This document shows positions 19,325-28,985 of a stretch of DNA of 64,000 nt, piece by piece. Below the pieces are notes generated by a model. The model did no database searches. It was not told the origin of the DNA and saw nothing but the letters and a program-made list of their open reading frames with translations. Both the position numbers and the translations under genes were made by a program. Within the stretch, counting starts at the first letter, position 1; each line of letters begins with the position of its first letter. Source of the stretch: Porphyra umbilicalis (Eukaryota; Rhodophyta; Bangiophyceae; Bangiales; Bangiaceae); NCBI GenBank assembly GCA_002049455.2, contig KV918778.1, positions 124,001-188,000 on the forward strand. Reading direction: 5' to 3'.

Positions 19325-21040
19325 CTAATGGTCGATTCCACGCATTGAGGCGCATGAGCGCGACTCATATTGGCGCGCACAGAACTCGGCAATCAAACGA
19401 GCGTTGACGCTCCGCATGGACGCATCCTGGAGCCTTTTTCATCAGCTTTTTTATGATGCACGTTCAGGCGGCTACGACAATCGGCTTGAGAGACAGACGT
19501 TTTTCCTTGCATCCCACTGTTGTCTTGAACGCCTTTTTGTGGAATAAATGGCCCGCTGATGACGCTGCAGGCGGTAACTCGAAGTGGCTAGGCAACCAAA
19601 TGCGTGTCATCGGTGCTGCGGGGAAGTCTGGACGACATGTGTGGCCGTTGGTCAAAAAGGGCGGTGGTGGGGGGGGGTAGGTGATGCTCGTAGCCGGCTG
19701 AGAGAAAGTGCATTTCCATGGGATGCCAGATCGGATCATACGTGTCTTGCATCAGAATTTGGTCAGAGCCGGTTCTGGATCGGCAGAGACGAAGAAAACG
19801 GCGCGATTCTGGAGGGGCAGAGAAACACCGAAGTGTATCTCAGCGCTGCAAGATCTTTTGAGCGCCTAGACTTTCTTCCTTGAGTACCCATGCCACGGAG
19901 ACCAGATATGTATACTTCTCATGTTTAAAAAAAGTCTAGAACAGCAGAGAAAACCCTTTCCTCATGCGCCTAAATGCATGAAATAGACCTTTAGTCAAGA
20001 TGGCTCTTCTGGGTCAGAACTTTGCAGACATCGTCCGAAAGCCCTTCGGCAACGTGCAGGAACCTGAGTGGCCGAAATGCAATTGCGTCGCGACGCAATT
20101 CTGCGTCGCTTCACACGGCCACTCTGAGGGGGGTGCGGCACCACCTTAACACCAGCGGTGGATCAACACGCGATCCTTCGTTGATCTCACCCTTGCACAG
20201 AGGCGTCCCCGATAACGCTGTCATGGTTGCGTCCGTTTTCAGCAACCATCACCTTGGGGAGGGTCCCGCGATGACTGATACCGGTGCAAGAGGGACGTAC
20301 GGTTTTCCCCCTTCCCCCTTGAGATGAGCAGCGAGTGTGGGCCGAATTTGACACTGGGGAGCTCTTTTTTGTTGCGGCACCACCAGGTACCGCCATGCCT
20401 GACTCTGATGCGTTGTACACCCCCTTCTAGCTGTCTTGTCCTGTGCTGACCCCCTGCACGAAACTTCTCGGTCCCTATTCAGGGCCACGGTGGCGGACCT
20501 GGCACTGGTTTTAGCTGAAGGATTCCGTCGTACGTACCAGTGTCGTGTGTGCACTTCTCTCTGTCTCAAAGCCGACTAGGGGTTTGGGAGAGTGGCGAAC
20601 CGCGGCCTTAGACAACCAACCGGGCTCGTCTGCTACGTATGAGGGCTATCTGCTCGACCTATCTAGTTGATCATCATTCATCTTCGCTCATGATCATGGC
20701 GGGGGGGAGTGTGAGGGGCTGCCACAGTTCCAAAATTACGACAGCGTTCTGGATGTCCATGGTGCCGGCCGCATCATGGAAACAGGGTCGGGTCGGTACC
20801 GATTTTGCAGTCCCTGCGAGGAAGGCCTCCTCTCCTGAGGCACCAGTGGGGCGGTTGACCTGATCCACATGGCGAATCCGGGGAAAAAGCTCACCCCGGC
20901 CTGTGCGCACGAAGCAAAGAATGACAGAGATCCCAGAGACCAAAAGAACGTCGCATTTGATGGCAGAACCCAATGGGACGTTACAACTACAGTAGAAACC
21001 CAGAAGAGCCGATAAACTGGGTCTTGACTAGGCGTGGCTG
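19325..21040. other. 1.7 kb of unexplained DNA inside the A2 repeat of the YR element
   Basis: The A1 repeat is continuous at 25,531-25,838, but its counterpart A2 is divided here. The inserted DNA is less GC-rich than the element and holds only short frames. I found no clear terminal repeats or target duplication, so its identity is open: a later insertion or a rearranged terminal region. Confidence 0.5.
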
Positions 21041-21319
21041 CGGCTCGGGGCAGCAGGTGCCGCCGGGAAATGGATCTCCGGCGGAATCCGATCCCACAGC
21101 TTAATCCCCGGTGAGGAATAGGAACGGGCCCATTCCTCGCACGTCGCTAAATCTCTTCGCCCCACCCCGCCTAAAGTCAACGCCCGTGGTACGAATAACC
21201 GTCGGACACAGACAATACGAAGGGGTTACTACAAAAGAGGAGAGGAGCCCGCGTATGCCAAACAGAGAGAGTACGCCCGCCGGCACTATCGGGGTAGCAT
21301 GCGGGCGAAGAAAAACCTA

Positions 21320-22267
21320 TCAAACACAGACGGGACGACGAGCGACGAGATACAAGAGGCGGCCAACGTCGGCTCCGTCGTGGCGCTCAGCGCCGCGATG
21401 GCGCCGCGGTTGACGCCCGCCGCGTTGGCCGCTGTGGCGCCGCCCGACTTGAGGGAGTGGGAGGCGTACACCGTACCAACGGCCGGGGGTCATACCCAGC
21501 CGGCGCAGACCATCCCGCAGCCACGTTGTCACCAGAGTCGCGGCCGCGTCGGGACCGCATGTGGTAAAGAGGCGGGTTGTCGGCGGCCGGCCCGCGGCGC
21601 GAAAATCCGCAACGAGCCGCGTCAGCAGCACGTGCGGAAGGTCGGCGCCGGGATGCACGCCCGCCGGCATTCGGCGAGTTGTCAGGCCCGTGTCGGCCTC
21701 GGTTTTGTGCCGCGGCACTTGGTACGCCGACGAGCCGTCAGCGCGGACGTCGACGTCCCCGAGAGTCAGCCGCGTGATGTCCCCCGCGCGGCGCATCCAC
21801 CAGAATTGCAGGACGACCGCAGTGAGTTGGTGACAACGCACTTTCGGCGAGCGCAGCGCCAACGCCGCCAGCTGCCAGGCGACAGCGGCGGGGAGCGGTA
21901 CGCGCGCCAGCTTGGTGACTGGCCGATAGGCGAGGCCCGCCCGACGGAAGCCAGCCTTGGCTTCTCGCACCCTGTCGTCGTCACAGGGGTTGGGTTGGCC
22001 GGCGGCCAAATGCCGCTTGCGCACGGCCGCGAGGATGGGCTTGAGCGAGAGGGCGACGACCGACGCGCCCCGCCACAGGCAGCCCACATACGCCAGCACC
22101 GTCTCCGTGGAGGCGGGCAGCGGGCAGAGCCCGCACTGGCAGCAGTAGGCCTCGAAGCGGCCCCACGCCCCGTTGTTCCGCGCCGCAGGGGTCGCGACCA
22201 CACTGTTCAGGCGCAGCCAACGGGCGGCAGCGGCATCAGCGCCTCCCCGGGGGCTGGCACGCGCCAA
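21320..22267 (-). pseudogene. Tyrosine recombinase of the minus-strand YR element
   Basis: Contains an N-terminal core-binding-like part and a box with MRRAGDITRLTLGDVD, where the first catalytic arginine of YR enzymes is expected. The second box resembles HSLKSGGATAANAAG (21,286-21,471 region). In this family the enzyme integrates a circular DNA intermediate without making target-site duplications. The fossil shows breaks in this part. Confidence 0.7.
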
Positions 22268-24612
22268 CGTCCGGCGTTGCGCTCGTTGCTAGGCAGAAGC
22301 CCCAACCGAACGGAGAAGCGGTGACGTCGATGGGCGGCGCGGGAGCGGCAGGCTTGGCGGCAGGCCGCTGCTGCCTCGGAGAGCCCCCCCCCCAAGAAGC
22401 GGAAGACCGCCATACGCCACTTGGGGGGCGGGGCGGGCCGGAACGTGCGGCCGCTTAGGAACAGGCCCGCTGACGCCGGCAGGAGGTACCCTTCGTCGGC
22501 GGCCGCGACCGCCGGCGCCCACCAGTGCTGAGCGACCCACACCGGCAGGATGACCGTTGCCGTGGCCTTGTCCTTGCGAACCTTCGCGAGGACCCGTTCG
22601 ACCTGGTTGAAGGGCGGGTAGATCCAGTTGTTCTCCCCACCCCCCCAGAAGACCGAGAAGGCGTCGATGGCCTCCGTTCCGGGCGCGTGCCTCAAGGTGT
22701 TGAAACGCGCGCACTTAGTGTTGTTCGGGGTGGCGAAGCGGTCGACCGTGTGCACGCCGTACCGCTGAACCAACACGCGAAACACCGCGGTCGACAGCCG
22801 CCAGTCGCCGGGGTCGGAGCGCCGCGACAGGGCGTCCGCCCACACGTTGGCGACTGAGGGCAGCCAGGACGCCCGCAGGGTGACGCGGTAGAGAACCGCG
22901 ACAGCATGTAGGCTCCACAACCCGGCCATCAACGCCGGAAAGCGGCTGCTGAAGCCGTTTATCACGTGCATGGCGACCCGGCTGTCGACGCGCAGCCGCA
23001 GCAGGCCCTCCATGCCGAGCAGCTGCGACCCGAACGCCAAAAGGCAGAACCGAACCGCGGCGACCTCCTTCACGTTGATGTGAAGGTCCCGCTGCGCCGC
23101 CGTGAAGAACCCCGCCGCCGGGAGGAGGTGTTGCCAGTGGCGGCCCCACCCGTAGGGCGAGGAGTCCGTCGTCAACTCTCCGAAGGTCACCGGCCACAAA
23201 GCCCGCCCCACACCCGGCTCCGTGCGCAGCTTCGAGAACCACGCCAAGTCGGCAACCGCCCCGTGGGTCAGGCGCGACACCGGCGCCACCAGAGACTGGC
23301 AGTCGTACACCCGCCGGAGGAAGAACCGAGCCGACGGGAGGGCCAGCTGGCACGATACTGCCAGACCCGAGAACCGCTGCAAGGTCTTGGAGGACACGCG
23401 CCGAGAGCGCAGGCGGGTCGCCGACAGCAGCGCCTTGGCGCCGCCGACGAGCTTGGCTAGCCGAGCGGGTGGTAACACCACCAGCCGGCGCGTCGTGTCC
23501 ACCAGGAACCCGAGGAGGGGGAGCCGGGTTGTGCCCACCGCCACACCCTTGAGCGGGTGGATCTGGATGCCGAGCTACTTGAAAAGCGACAGGATTTCCA
23601 CGCGCCCCGCCGTTGCTGCCGCCTTGGTCGAGGGACGAGCCCCCCGCCCGTTTGCGGCAAAGTCGTCGACGTACGCGTTGACCTTGAAGCCGCGCAACCG
23701 CAGCGCCGCCACCACTGGCCGCATCATCTTGGTCCACACCCACGGGCTCAGCCGCATCCCGAAAGGGAGCACACGAGGCTCGTAAACCACCCCGCGCACG
23801 ACAAACCGGAAGTACTTGCGGTCTGACGGCCGTAGACGGACGTGGTAGAATGCGTCCGTCACGTCCCAAGAGACGAGGTGGTCGTTTGGGACGAGCGTGG
23901 GCAAGAAGGAGGGCAGGCGCTGGTACTGAAAGACCCTCTTGCGCACGTGCAGGTTGATCAAGCGGAGGTCGACGACCAGCCGTGGCTTGGATCCGTACAC
24001 GATGAATGTTGGCGCCACCCATGGGGCGCCAGCGCCCGCCGCGGGGGAGAGCCTCCGGGCGTACCCCGCAGACACCCAACGCCTGGCCTCGGCCGAGGCC
24101 CAGACGATCTCGTCCGGGGGTAGCTCGTAGCCCTTGGATCGGGTTCGCGGCGGACGCGACGCCCAGGGAACACGGAATCCGAACTGGATTGTCCGCAGTA
24201 CCCAATAAGCCGCTTCCATCGCCGCCCAAGCCGTCAGCGCCGCCAGCAATGTCGAGTAGGGCGCGTCGGTCGCCGCCGCCGCGTCCTCCTCTCGCTGTCG
24301 ACGCGCTTGCCGCCGCTCTCTGGCGGGGGGGCGGCGACGCTTGCTTGCCTTGTGTTGCGGAGCGTCCCCCGGCAAGCGAGGGGACGCCCCTGACCCCCGG
24401 GTACGGCGAGGGGCCGGCACCGCCGACGAGCCACCTTTTTTAGGTGCCCCGGGTGGGACGCCCCCCCTTGGGCGGCTTGGCATCGCCCCCGCGGATGCCG
24501 TCGGCATACCGCGTCCCGTGCGCGCGCGCCACCGCGTGGACGAGGCTGGCGTTCTGGGCCGTGGCCAAGTAGTCGTAGGACGGGCAGTACACGTCCTGGT
24601 GGCCGTGCCCAA
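22207..24612 (-). pseudogene. Reverse transcriptase/RNase H region of the minus-strand YR element
   Basis: Motifs of DIRS/Ngaro-type polymerases occur in order: WVAPTFIVYGSKPRLVVDLR, LVSWDVTDAFYHVRL, PFGMRLSPWVWTK and the active-site NAYVDDFA. These are followed by an RNase H-like part (ELTTDSSPYGWG, DSRVAMHVINGF) and the family's extra C-terminal module (VDRFATPNNTKCARFN, NNWIYPPFNQVERVL). The fossil is broken at about one place. Confidence 0.8.
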
Positions 24613-25154
24613 ACACCAGCTCCCGCAGCGTCTCGGACGCCGCCTGGTCGTGCGTGGCCAAGGTGATGACCTTGTACCATGCCGACACGAGCGCAGACAG
24701 CTGGTGCAGCGCCACGCGCGTGTTGACGTCGTAGGCGGACGGCGTCTGCCCCGCGTGCTCGACCGCCTCCTCGTGGCTCAGCGCGCGGTTATGAAGCCGC
24801 TGCACCCACGCCGCGATGTTGTAGACAAACTCCAAGTCGTAGGCGGGCTTGCCCGCGAGCTTAGCCTGCACCTTGCCGTAGCGGGTGTACCCCACCACGT
24901 CGAAGGGGTGCGGGTAGCGCGAGTGGGCCTCGCCTTCGGGCGGGAGGTAGAAGCCGCGGATGACCGGGCGGACGTTGCGGACACGGCAGATCTCGGTGAT
25001 GTGGAAGGCGCTGCGGTAGCGCGTCACGCGGCGCTCGTCCGGCGAGTAGTCGTCGTCCGACTCCTCTTCCGAGTCGTCGTCGAGCTCGTTGTCGTCGAAA
25101 GCGGGGGTGTCGCTCCCCCGGCCGCCTCCGTCGCCCCCGCCGCCACCACCGCCG

Positions 25155-25185
<31 letters not shown>

Positions 25186-25480
25186 CACCACCGCCGCCGC
25201 CGCCGCCACCAGTGCCAGCGCCAACGCCGCCGCCGCTGCCGCTGCCGGCGTGCGAGCCCTTGCTGCTCCCGTCGGACGCCGTGCCGCCGCCCTTTTTGCG
25301 GGCACAGGTGGACACATGGAGAGGAAAGAGCAACCAAGAGACCAGGAAGAGGGCAAGAAGGGGGGGGGGGATCACCCCCGTCAAAACCGTCGGCACGAGG
25401 CCCGGCGCGGCGAGACAAAAGTCAAAGAAGCCGCTCCCCGCCAGGGGGGTAGGCGCCGAGATCGACACCATGAGGTCCAC
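24440..25480 (-). pseudogene. Gag-like region of the minus-strand YR element
   Basis: A first open region with an N-terminal hydrophobic stretch, a long poly-Gly tract (a GC-rich simple repeat at about 25,130-25,215), an acidic stretch EEESDDDYS and a helical domain (AAWVQRLHNRALSHEEAVEH, ALHQLSALVSAWYKVI). Its position ahead of the polymerase and a loose likeness to the gag-like protein of the second YR element (37,700-38,920) support the call. Confidence 0.55.
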
Positions 25481-25530
25481 AGCTCCGCCACGCCCACCGT
25501 TTGATTGGTGGACGCCGTTTTTTCACCGTG

Positions 25531-25838
25531 AGGCGAAAAAACAGCGGACGTGGGGAGCCGGGGAGTAGCACCGGGAGACGCGGGCGGCGTCGCCTTATGC
25601 GGGCTGGGGGTGGACTCGGGCGGCCGACGCGTGTGGCTACGCACAGGCTGCTGCTCGGGGCAGCAGGTGCCGCCGGGAAATGGATCTTCGGCGGAATCCG
25701 ATCCCACAGCTTAATCCCCGGTGAGGAATGGGAACGGGCCCATTCCTCGCACGTCGCTAAATCTCTTCGCCCCACCCCGCCTAAAGTCAACGCCCGTGGT
25801 ACGAATAACCGTCGGACACAGACAATACGGAGGGGTTA
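25531..25838 (-). repeat. A1 repeat of the minus-strand YR element
   Basis: The outer terminal repeat. Its 180 bases at 25,660-25,838 match 21,048-21,228 with only a few differences, and 25,531-25,650 matches 19,200-19,320. The low divergence suggests a fairly recent insertion. Confidence 0.8.
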
Positions 25839-26390
25839 CGTCACAGCCTGACATTGTTCTCCGCGTGGACGTGCATGCGTACGTGCAATGGTCCAGCTTG
25901 AGGGGATGCCCATTGAGCTCAGTGGCACTTTTTTCTTGCCTGTGCGGCTTCTGAGCATCTCTGTCGGTGGATTGCATTAGGAATGTTTTTCTGGCTGGCA
26001 TGTCTATGGGAGTAACGGAGATGCTCCTGTGTTTTCCACGCGGTGGTCGTGTACAGCAGTTGGGTCGCTCGTCCTCTGCTACTGCTATGCTTACTGTGGG
26101 GATATTTTCCCGCAGAATGCGTAGTACGCCGCGCAGAGTATCACATCAGGCCGCAGACGCTGCCACATCGGGACCTTGGCATTATGGCGGCATTCGCCCT
26201 TTTTACTCATTCTGCTGTGAAGCGCTGATGGGCTCATCGTTGGCATGCGGACACTGCATATTTGTATAATACTCATAATGATCACACGCAACTGTTGGTA
26301 TAAAGTGGGCAAATCAACGGTGACCCCAACTTTCGTTAACAAACAAATGTGTTGAATACCTGCACCCACCACCACGTGTGGGGGGTCTAT
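25839..26390. other. Interval between YR element and right inverted-repeat arm
   Basis: About 550 bases, AT-balanced, without a supported gene. Possibly the right internal part of the element bounded by the 70-bp inverted repeats. Confidence 0.4.
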
Positions 26391-26460
26391 ACACACCAGA
26401 ATGTGTGTTCCGCATCGGGAAAAAGGCCAATGCGGTCCGACCCCACTTACGCAGCACAGC
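26391..26460 (-). repeat. 70-bp inverted repeat, right arm
   Basis: Reverse complement of 18,364-18,434; it contains ATGTGTGTTCCGCATCGGGA and ends at GCAGCACAGC. The outer flanks of the two arms are both GC-rich CGN repeats, which makes a target duplication impossible to judge. Confidence 0.8.
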
Positions 26461-28430
26461 GACGGCGCCGCCGCCGCCGCTGTCCGCGACGGCGCCGCCG
26501 CCGCCCCTGTCCGCTACGGCGCCGCCGCCGCCGCCGTCCGCAACGGCGCCGCCAGTCGGCGCGGTCGTCCCCGCCGCCGCCACCACAGCCAATGGCGGCG
26601 GCTCGGTCGAGGCCGCCGTCGAGGCGGCTGCGGCGGCGGCCGCCACCGCCCGCTGTACGGCGCTCGTCAACGACGCGCACGCGCCGCCGGGCGCCCACTC
26701 GGACGCCTTCATCGAGCGCCTGCTCCACTGGTGGTGTCGGGAACTGCCGGGCGGGACGCTGCTCCTGGACGCGCGTCGGTGGTGGCGCAAGGTGCGGCTG
26801 CCAAGCAACAGGAGATACTGTCAGCTGCATGCGCGGCGCCAGCTATCGCTCGGCTCCCTCCACGCCCGCTGTGTCCACACTGCCGGGCGCGCTCGTGCGA
26901 CGTGGGGGCGTGCACGGGGAGGGCGTGACAGGGCCACGGGTGCAGACCTTTTTGAAGCGGTGGCAGCCGCCGCGGTCGGTGACCGCTGGCACCTGTGCGG
27001 CCCGAAATGAGCTCCACCCCCGCCGTCGCCACGGCCGGCTGCGCCTCGGCGCTGAGACGACGCGGCAGGCGGCCCCGTCGCGCGTGGCGGGGTGGTGACG
27101 ACCGATGGGCTTGGCGAGGCGGGGGGGGAAAGGGGGGGGGGGGGGGGGCACCCGCCTTATCACGGCGACGGCGGTAGCGCCACCATCGGCGGCGGGTCGA
27201 CCGGGTCGTGGCGCTCGACCGCGCGCGGGCGCCGCATGTCCGTCGGTGGCGGGGCTTCCCCCCTCTCCCCTCCCTCCCCCTACTCCGCCCCGCCCTTCCG
27301 CTGCAACAGCGGCGGCCGCCTCGCGGCCGTGCCACCAGGTCCTCGCCGCCGTCACGGGTGCGGTGTCCGCCGTGGCGGCAACGGCGACGTGCACACGGCG
27401 GCGGCGCATGGCGACGCGCCGGCCGTCGGGCGGCTCGACCGGCGGGGGCAGACGCCGGCGGCCCGCTGCCGTGGCCGTGACTGCGCCGCCACCGCCACAG
27501 ACCGGCAGCGCGGCGGTGGCGCGCTGCGGCGCGGCGCCGGCGTGCGGCGCCGGTGCACACCCCACCCCCCCGCCCGTGGGCGGGGGCGGGCGGCGCTGGG
27601 GGTCGGACGCGGTGGGACGGCGGCGGCGGCGCCGCCGCTGCCGAGGACGTGGTAGCGGGTGCGCCGCCGCCGCCGCCGCCGCCGACGGATGGCGGCCGCG
27701 GCCGGTAGCGGCCCGACGGGCAGGCGCGGCGGCGGCGACGGCGGGCGCGGCAGCCGTCCTTGGCGGCGGCACCCGTGCACACGGCGGCGCGTCGCCACAC
27801 AGGCGGTCGGGTCGCCACGGCACCGCGTGTCGCGCCGCGCGGCGGCCGCGGCGGGGGGCGTCGGCTGGGAGCAGCGGTCGCCGTGCCGCTGCCGCGGCTG
27901 CCGCCGCCGCCGCCGCCCGACGGGGGGACGTTGCGCCGCCACGCGGGGGCGGCTTTCCCCCTTGTCGGCGGCTCCCCCTTCGGCGGTGGCTCCTCTCACA
28001 GCGGTGGCACGTGGACGTCACGCCAAAGGAACGCGGAGGCCACAAGTCGCGGCCGCGGCGCAGACGGCACGCGCCACGTCACGCTGCCCGCGACGTCGTG
28101 CATGCGAGGCCTGTTGCGCCGGGGTGAGGGGGGGGGTGGGTGGGAGGAGCGGGGGGCCGGCGCCGCCACCACCGTTGTGAGACGTAGCGGCCCGCGCCGC
28201 CGCCAGCGCGCCGGCGCGCCTGCTGCACGCGGGCGCCGCAAGACGGGCGGCCGCGCCGGCCACGTTGGCGGCCGCGCCGGCGGCCGTCTGGTGTCACTGC
28301 CGCCGCGGACCGAGCGGGGCGCCACGCGGCGCGGCGGACGCGGCGGTGCACCGACCGCCGGGCTGTGGCGCGCCCGTGGCTCGGCCGCTGGTGTGAGGTG
28401 GAATGGGATGTGAGGCCGGGGGGGCGCTCG
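26461..28430. other. Very GC-rich low-complexity region
   Basis: About 2 kb of CGN-rich DNA with homopolymer G runs and long open frames in nearly every phase. One plus-strand frame (26,378-27,010) has a more protein-like stretch, AFIERLLHWWCRELPGG, after an Ala/Pro-rich repeat, and could be an exon of a host gene. The other frames are Arg/Ala/Pro-rich and compositional. No gene is called. Confidence 0.45.
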
Positions 28431-28985
28431 CCGGTCACAGAGCGGACACACCTCTGCGGAGGAGGGAGCCGCCGCCCAGCGCGGCGGACCCCGCCGGCGC
28501 AAGCGACGGTGGCGGTGCGGCTGGGGGGGGAGGGGGTCCTGATGAGTCTGGCAGGAGGGGGGGGTCCCGGCGAATTGAGCGAAAGGGTTTTTTTTTTGTG
28601 TCTTTTGTCGTTCCGTGGCTTTCTTTACGAAGGCCCAGGGGGACAGATGATATGTCCCCGTCTTTTGGGGTGGCACGCGCCGAGGCTGTTCGTCGCTCTC
28701 TGTGCCCGTTTCAATTTGGAATGATCCAAACCGAACCGAACTGTGACTGCTCAACCCTGTGGGTTGGACACTCCTACGTCACAAGGGTACACAAACAACC
28801 CCTCCGAGGCGTTGCAGTCCAGCCCCCGCCTATCATGCCCAGCCACCCCCTCCGCCGACTCCCCACCGCGGCAGGTAGTAGACTCCTCCCGCGGACACGG
28901 GCCAAGGCCAGGCGCGCACATCAGAAACAGCGGCGTCAACCCCTCTGCCGCGACATGTCCCAGCCGGCGCCGATTGACCCCCGCT
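28431..28985. other. No supported gene, downstream of the membrane-protein gene
   Basis: The 3' flank of the minus-strand membrane-protein gene. It contains a run of T after 28,588 and short frames without domains. No polyadenylation signal could be assigned with confidence. Confidence 0.4.

Larger units (their letters stand above)
19006..25838 (-). mobile_element. YR retrotransposon (DIRS/Ngaro-like), minus strand, broken
   Basis: Read on the minus strand it has a 5' repeat A1 (25,838-25,531), a gag-like region, a reverse transcriptase/RNase H region, a tyrosine recombinase, and then the short repeat B1 (21,259-21,229), the second A repeat (21,228 to about 21,045 plus about 19,320-19,200) and B2 (19,036-19,006). 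This is the split-direct-repeat plan of Ngaro/PAT-type elements. The B motif contains CTACAAAAGAGGAGAGGAGC at 19,006 and again at 21,229. The second A repeat is interrupted by about 1.7 kb. The word GGTTA is present at both outer ends and at the B1/A2 junction. Coding regions show two or three breaks, so it is a fossil of moderate age. Confidence 0.85.

Noticed and set aside
21299-22324. 341-codon plus-strand frame over the minus-strand recombinase
   Set aside because: Shadow of the recombinase reading frame on the opposite strand; no domain of its own.
26461-28430. Several 200-400-codon frames on both strands
   Set aside because: Arg/Ala/Pro/Gly-rich products of CGN-rich DNA, overlapping each other in many phases, with no recognisable domain.
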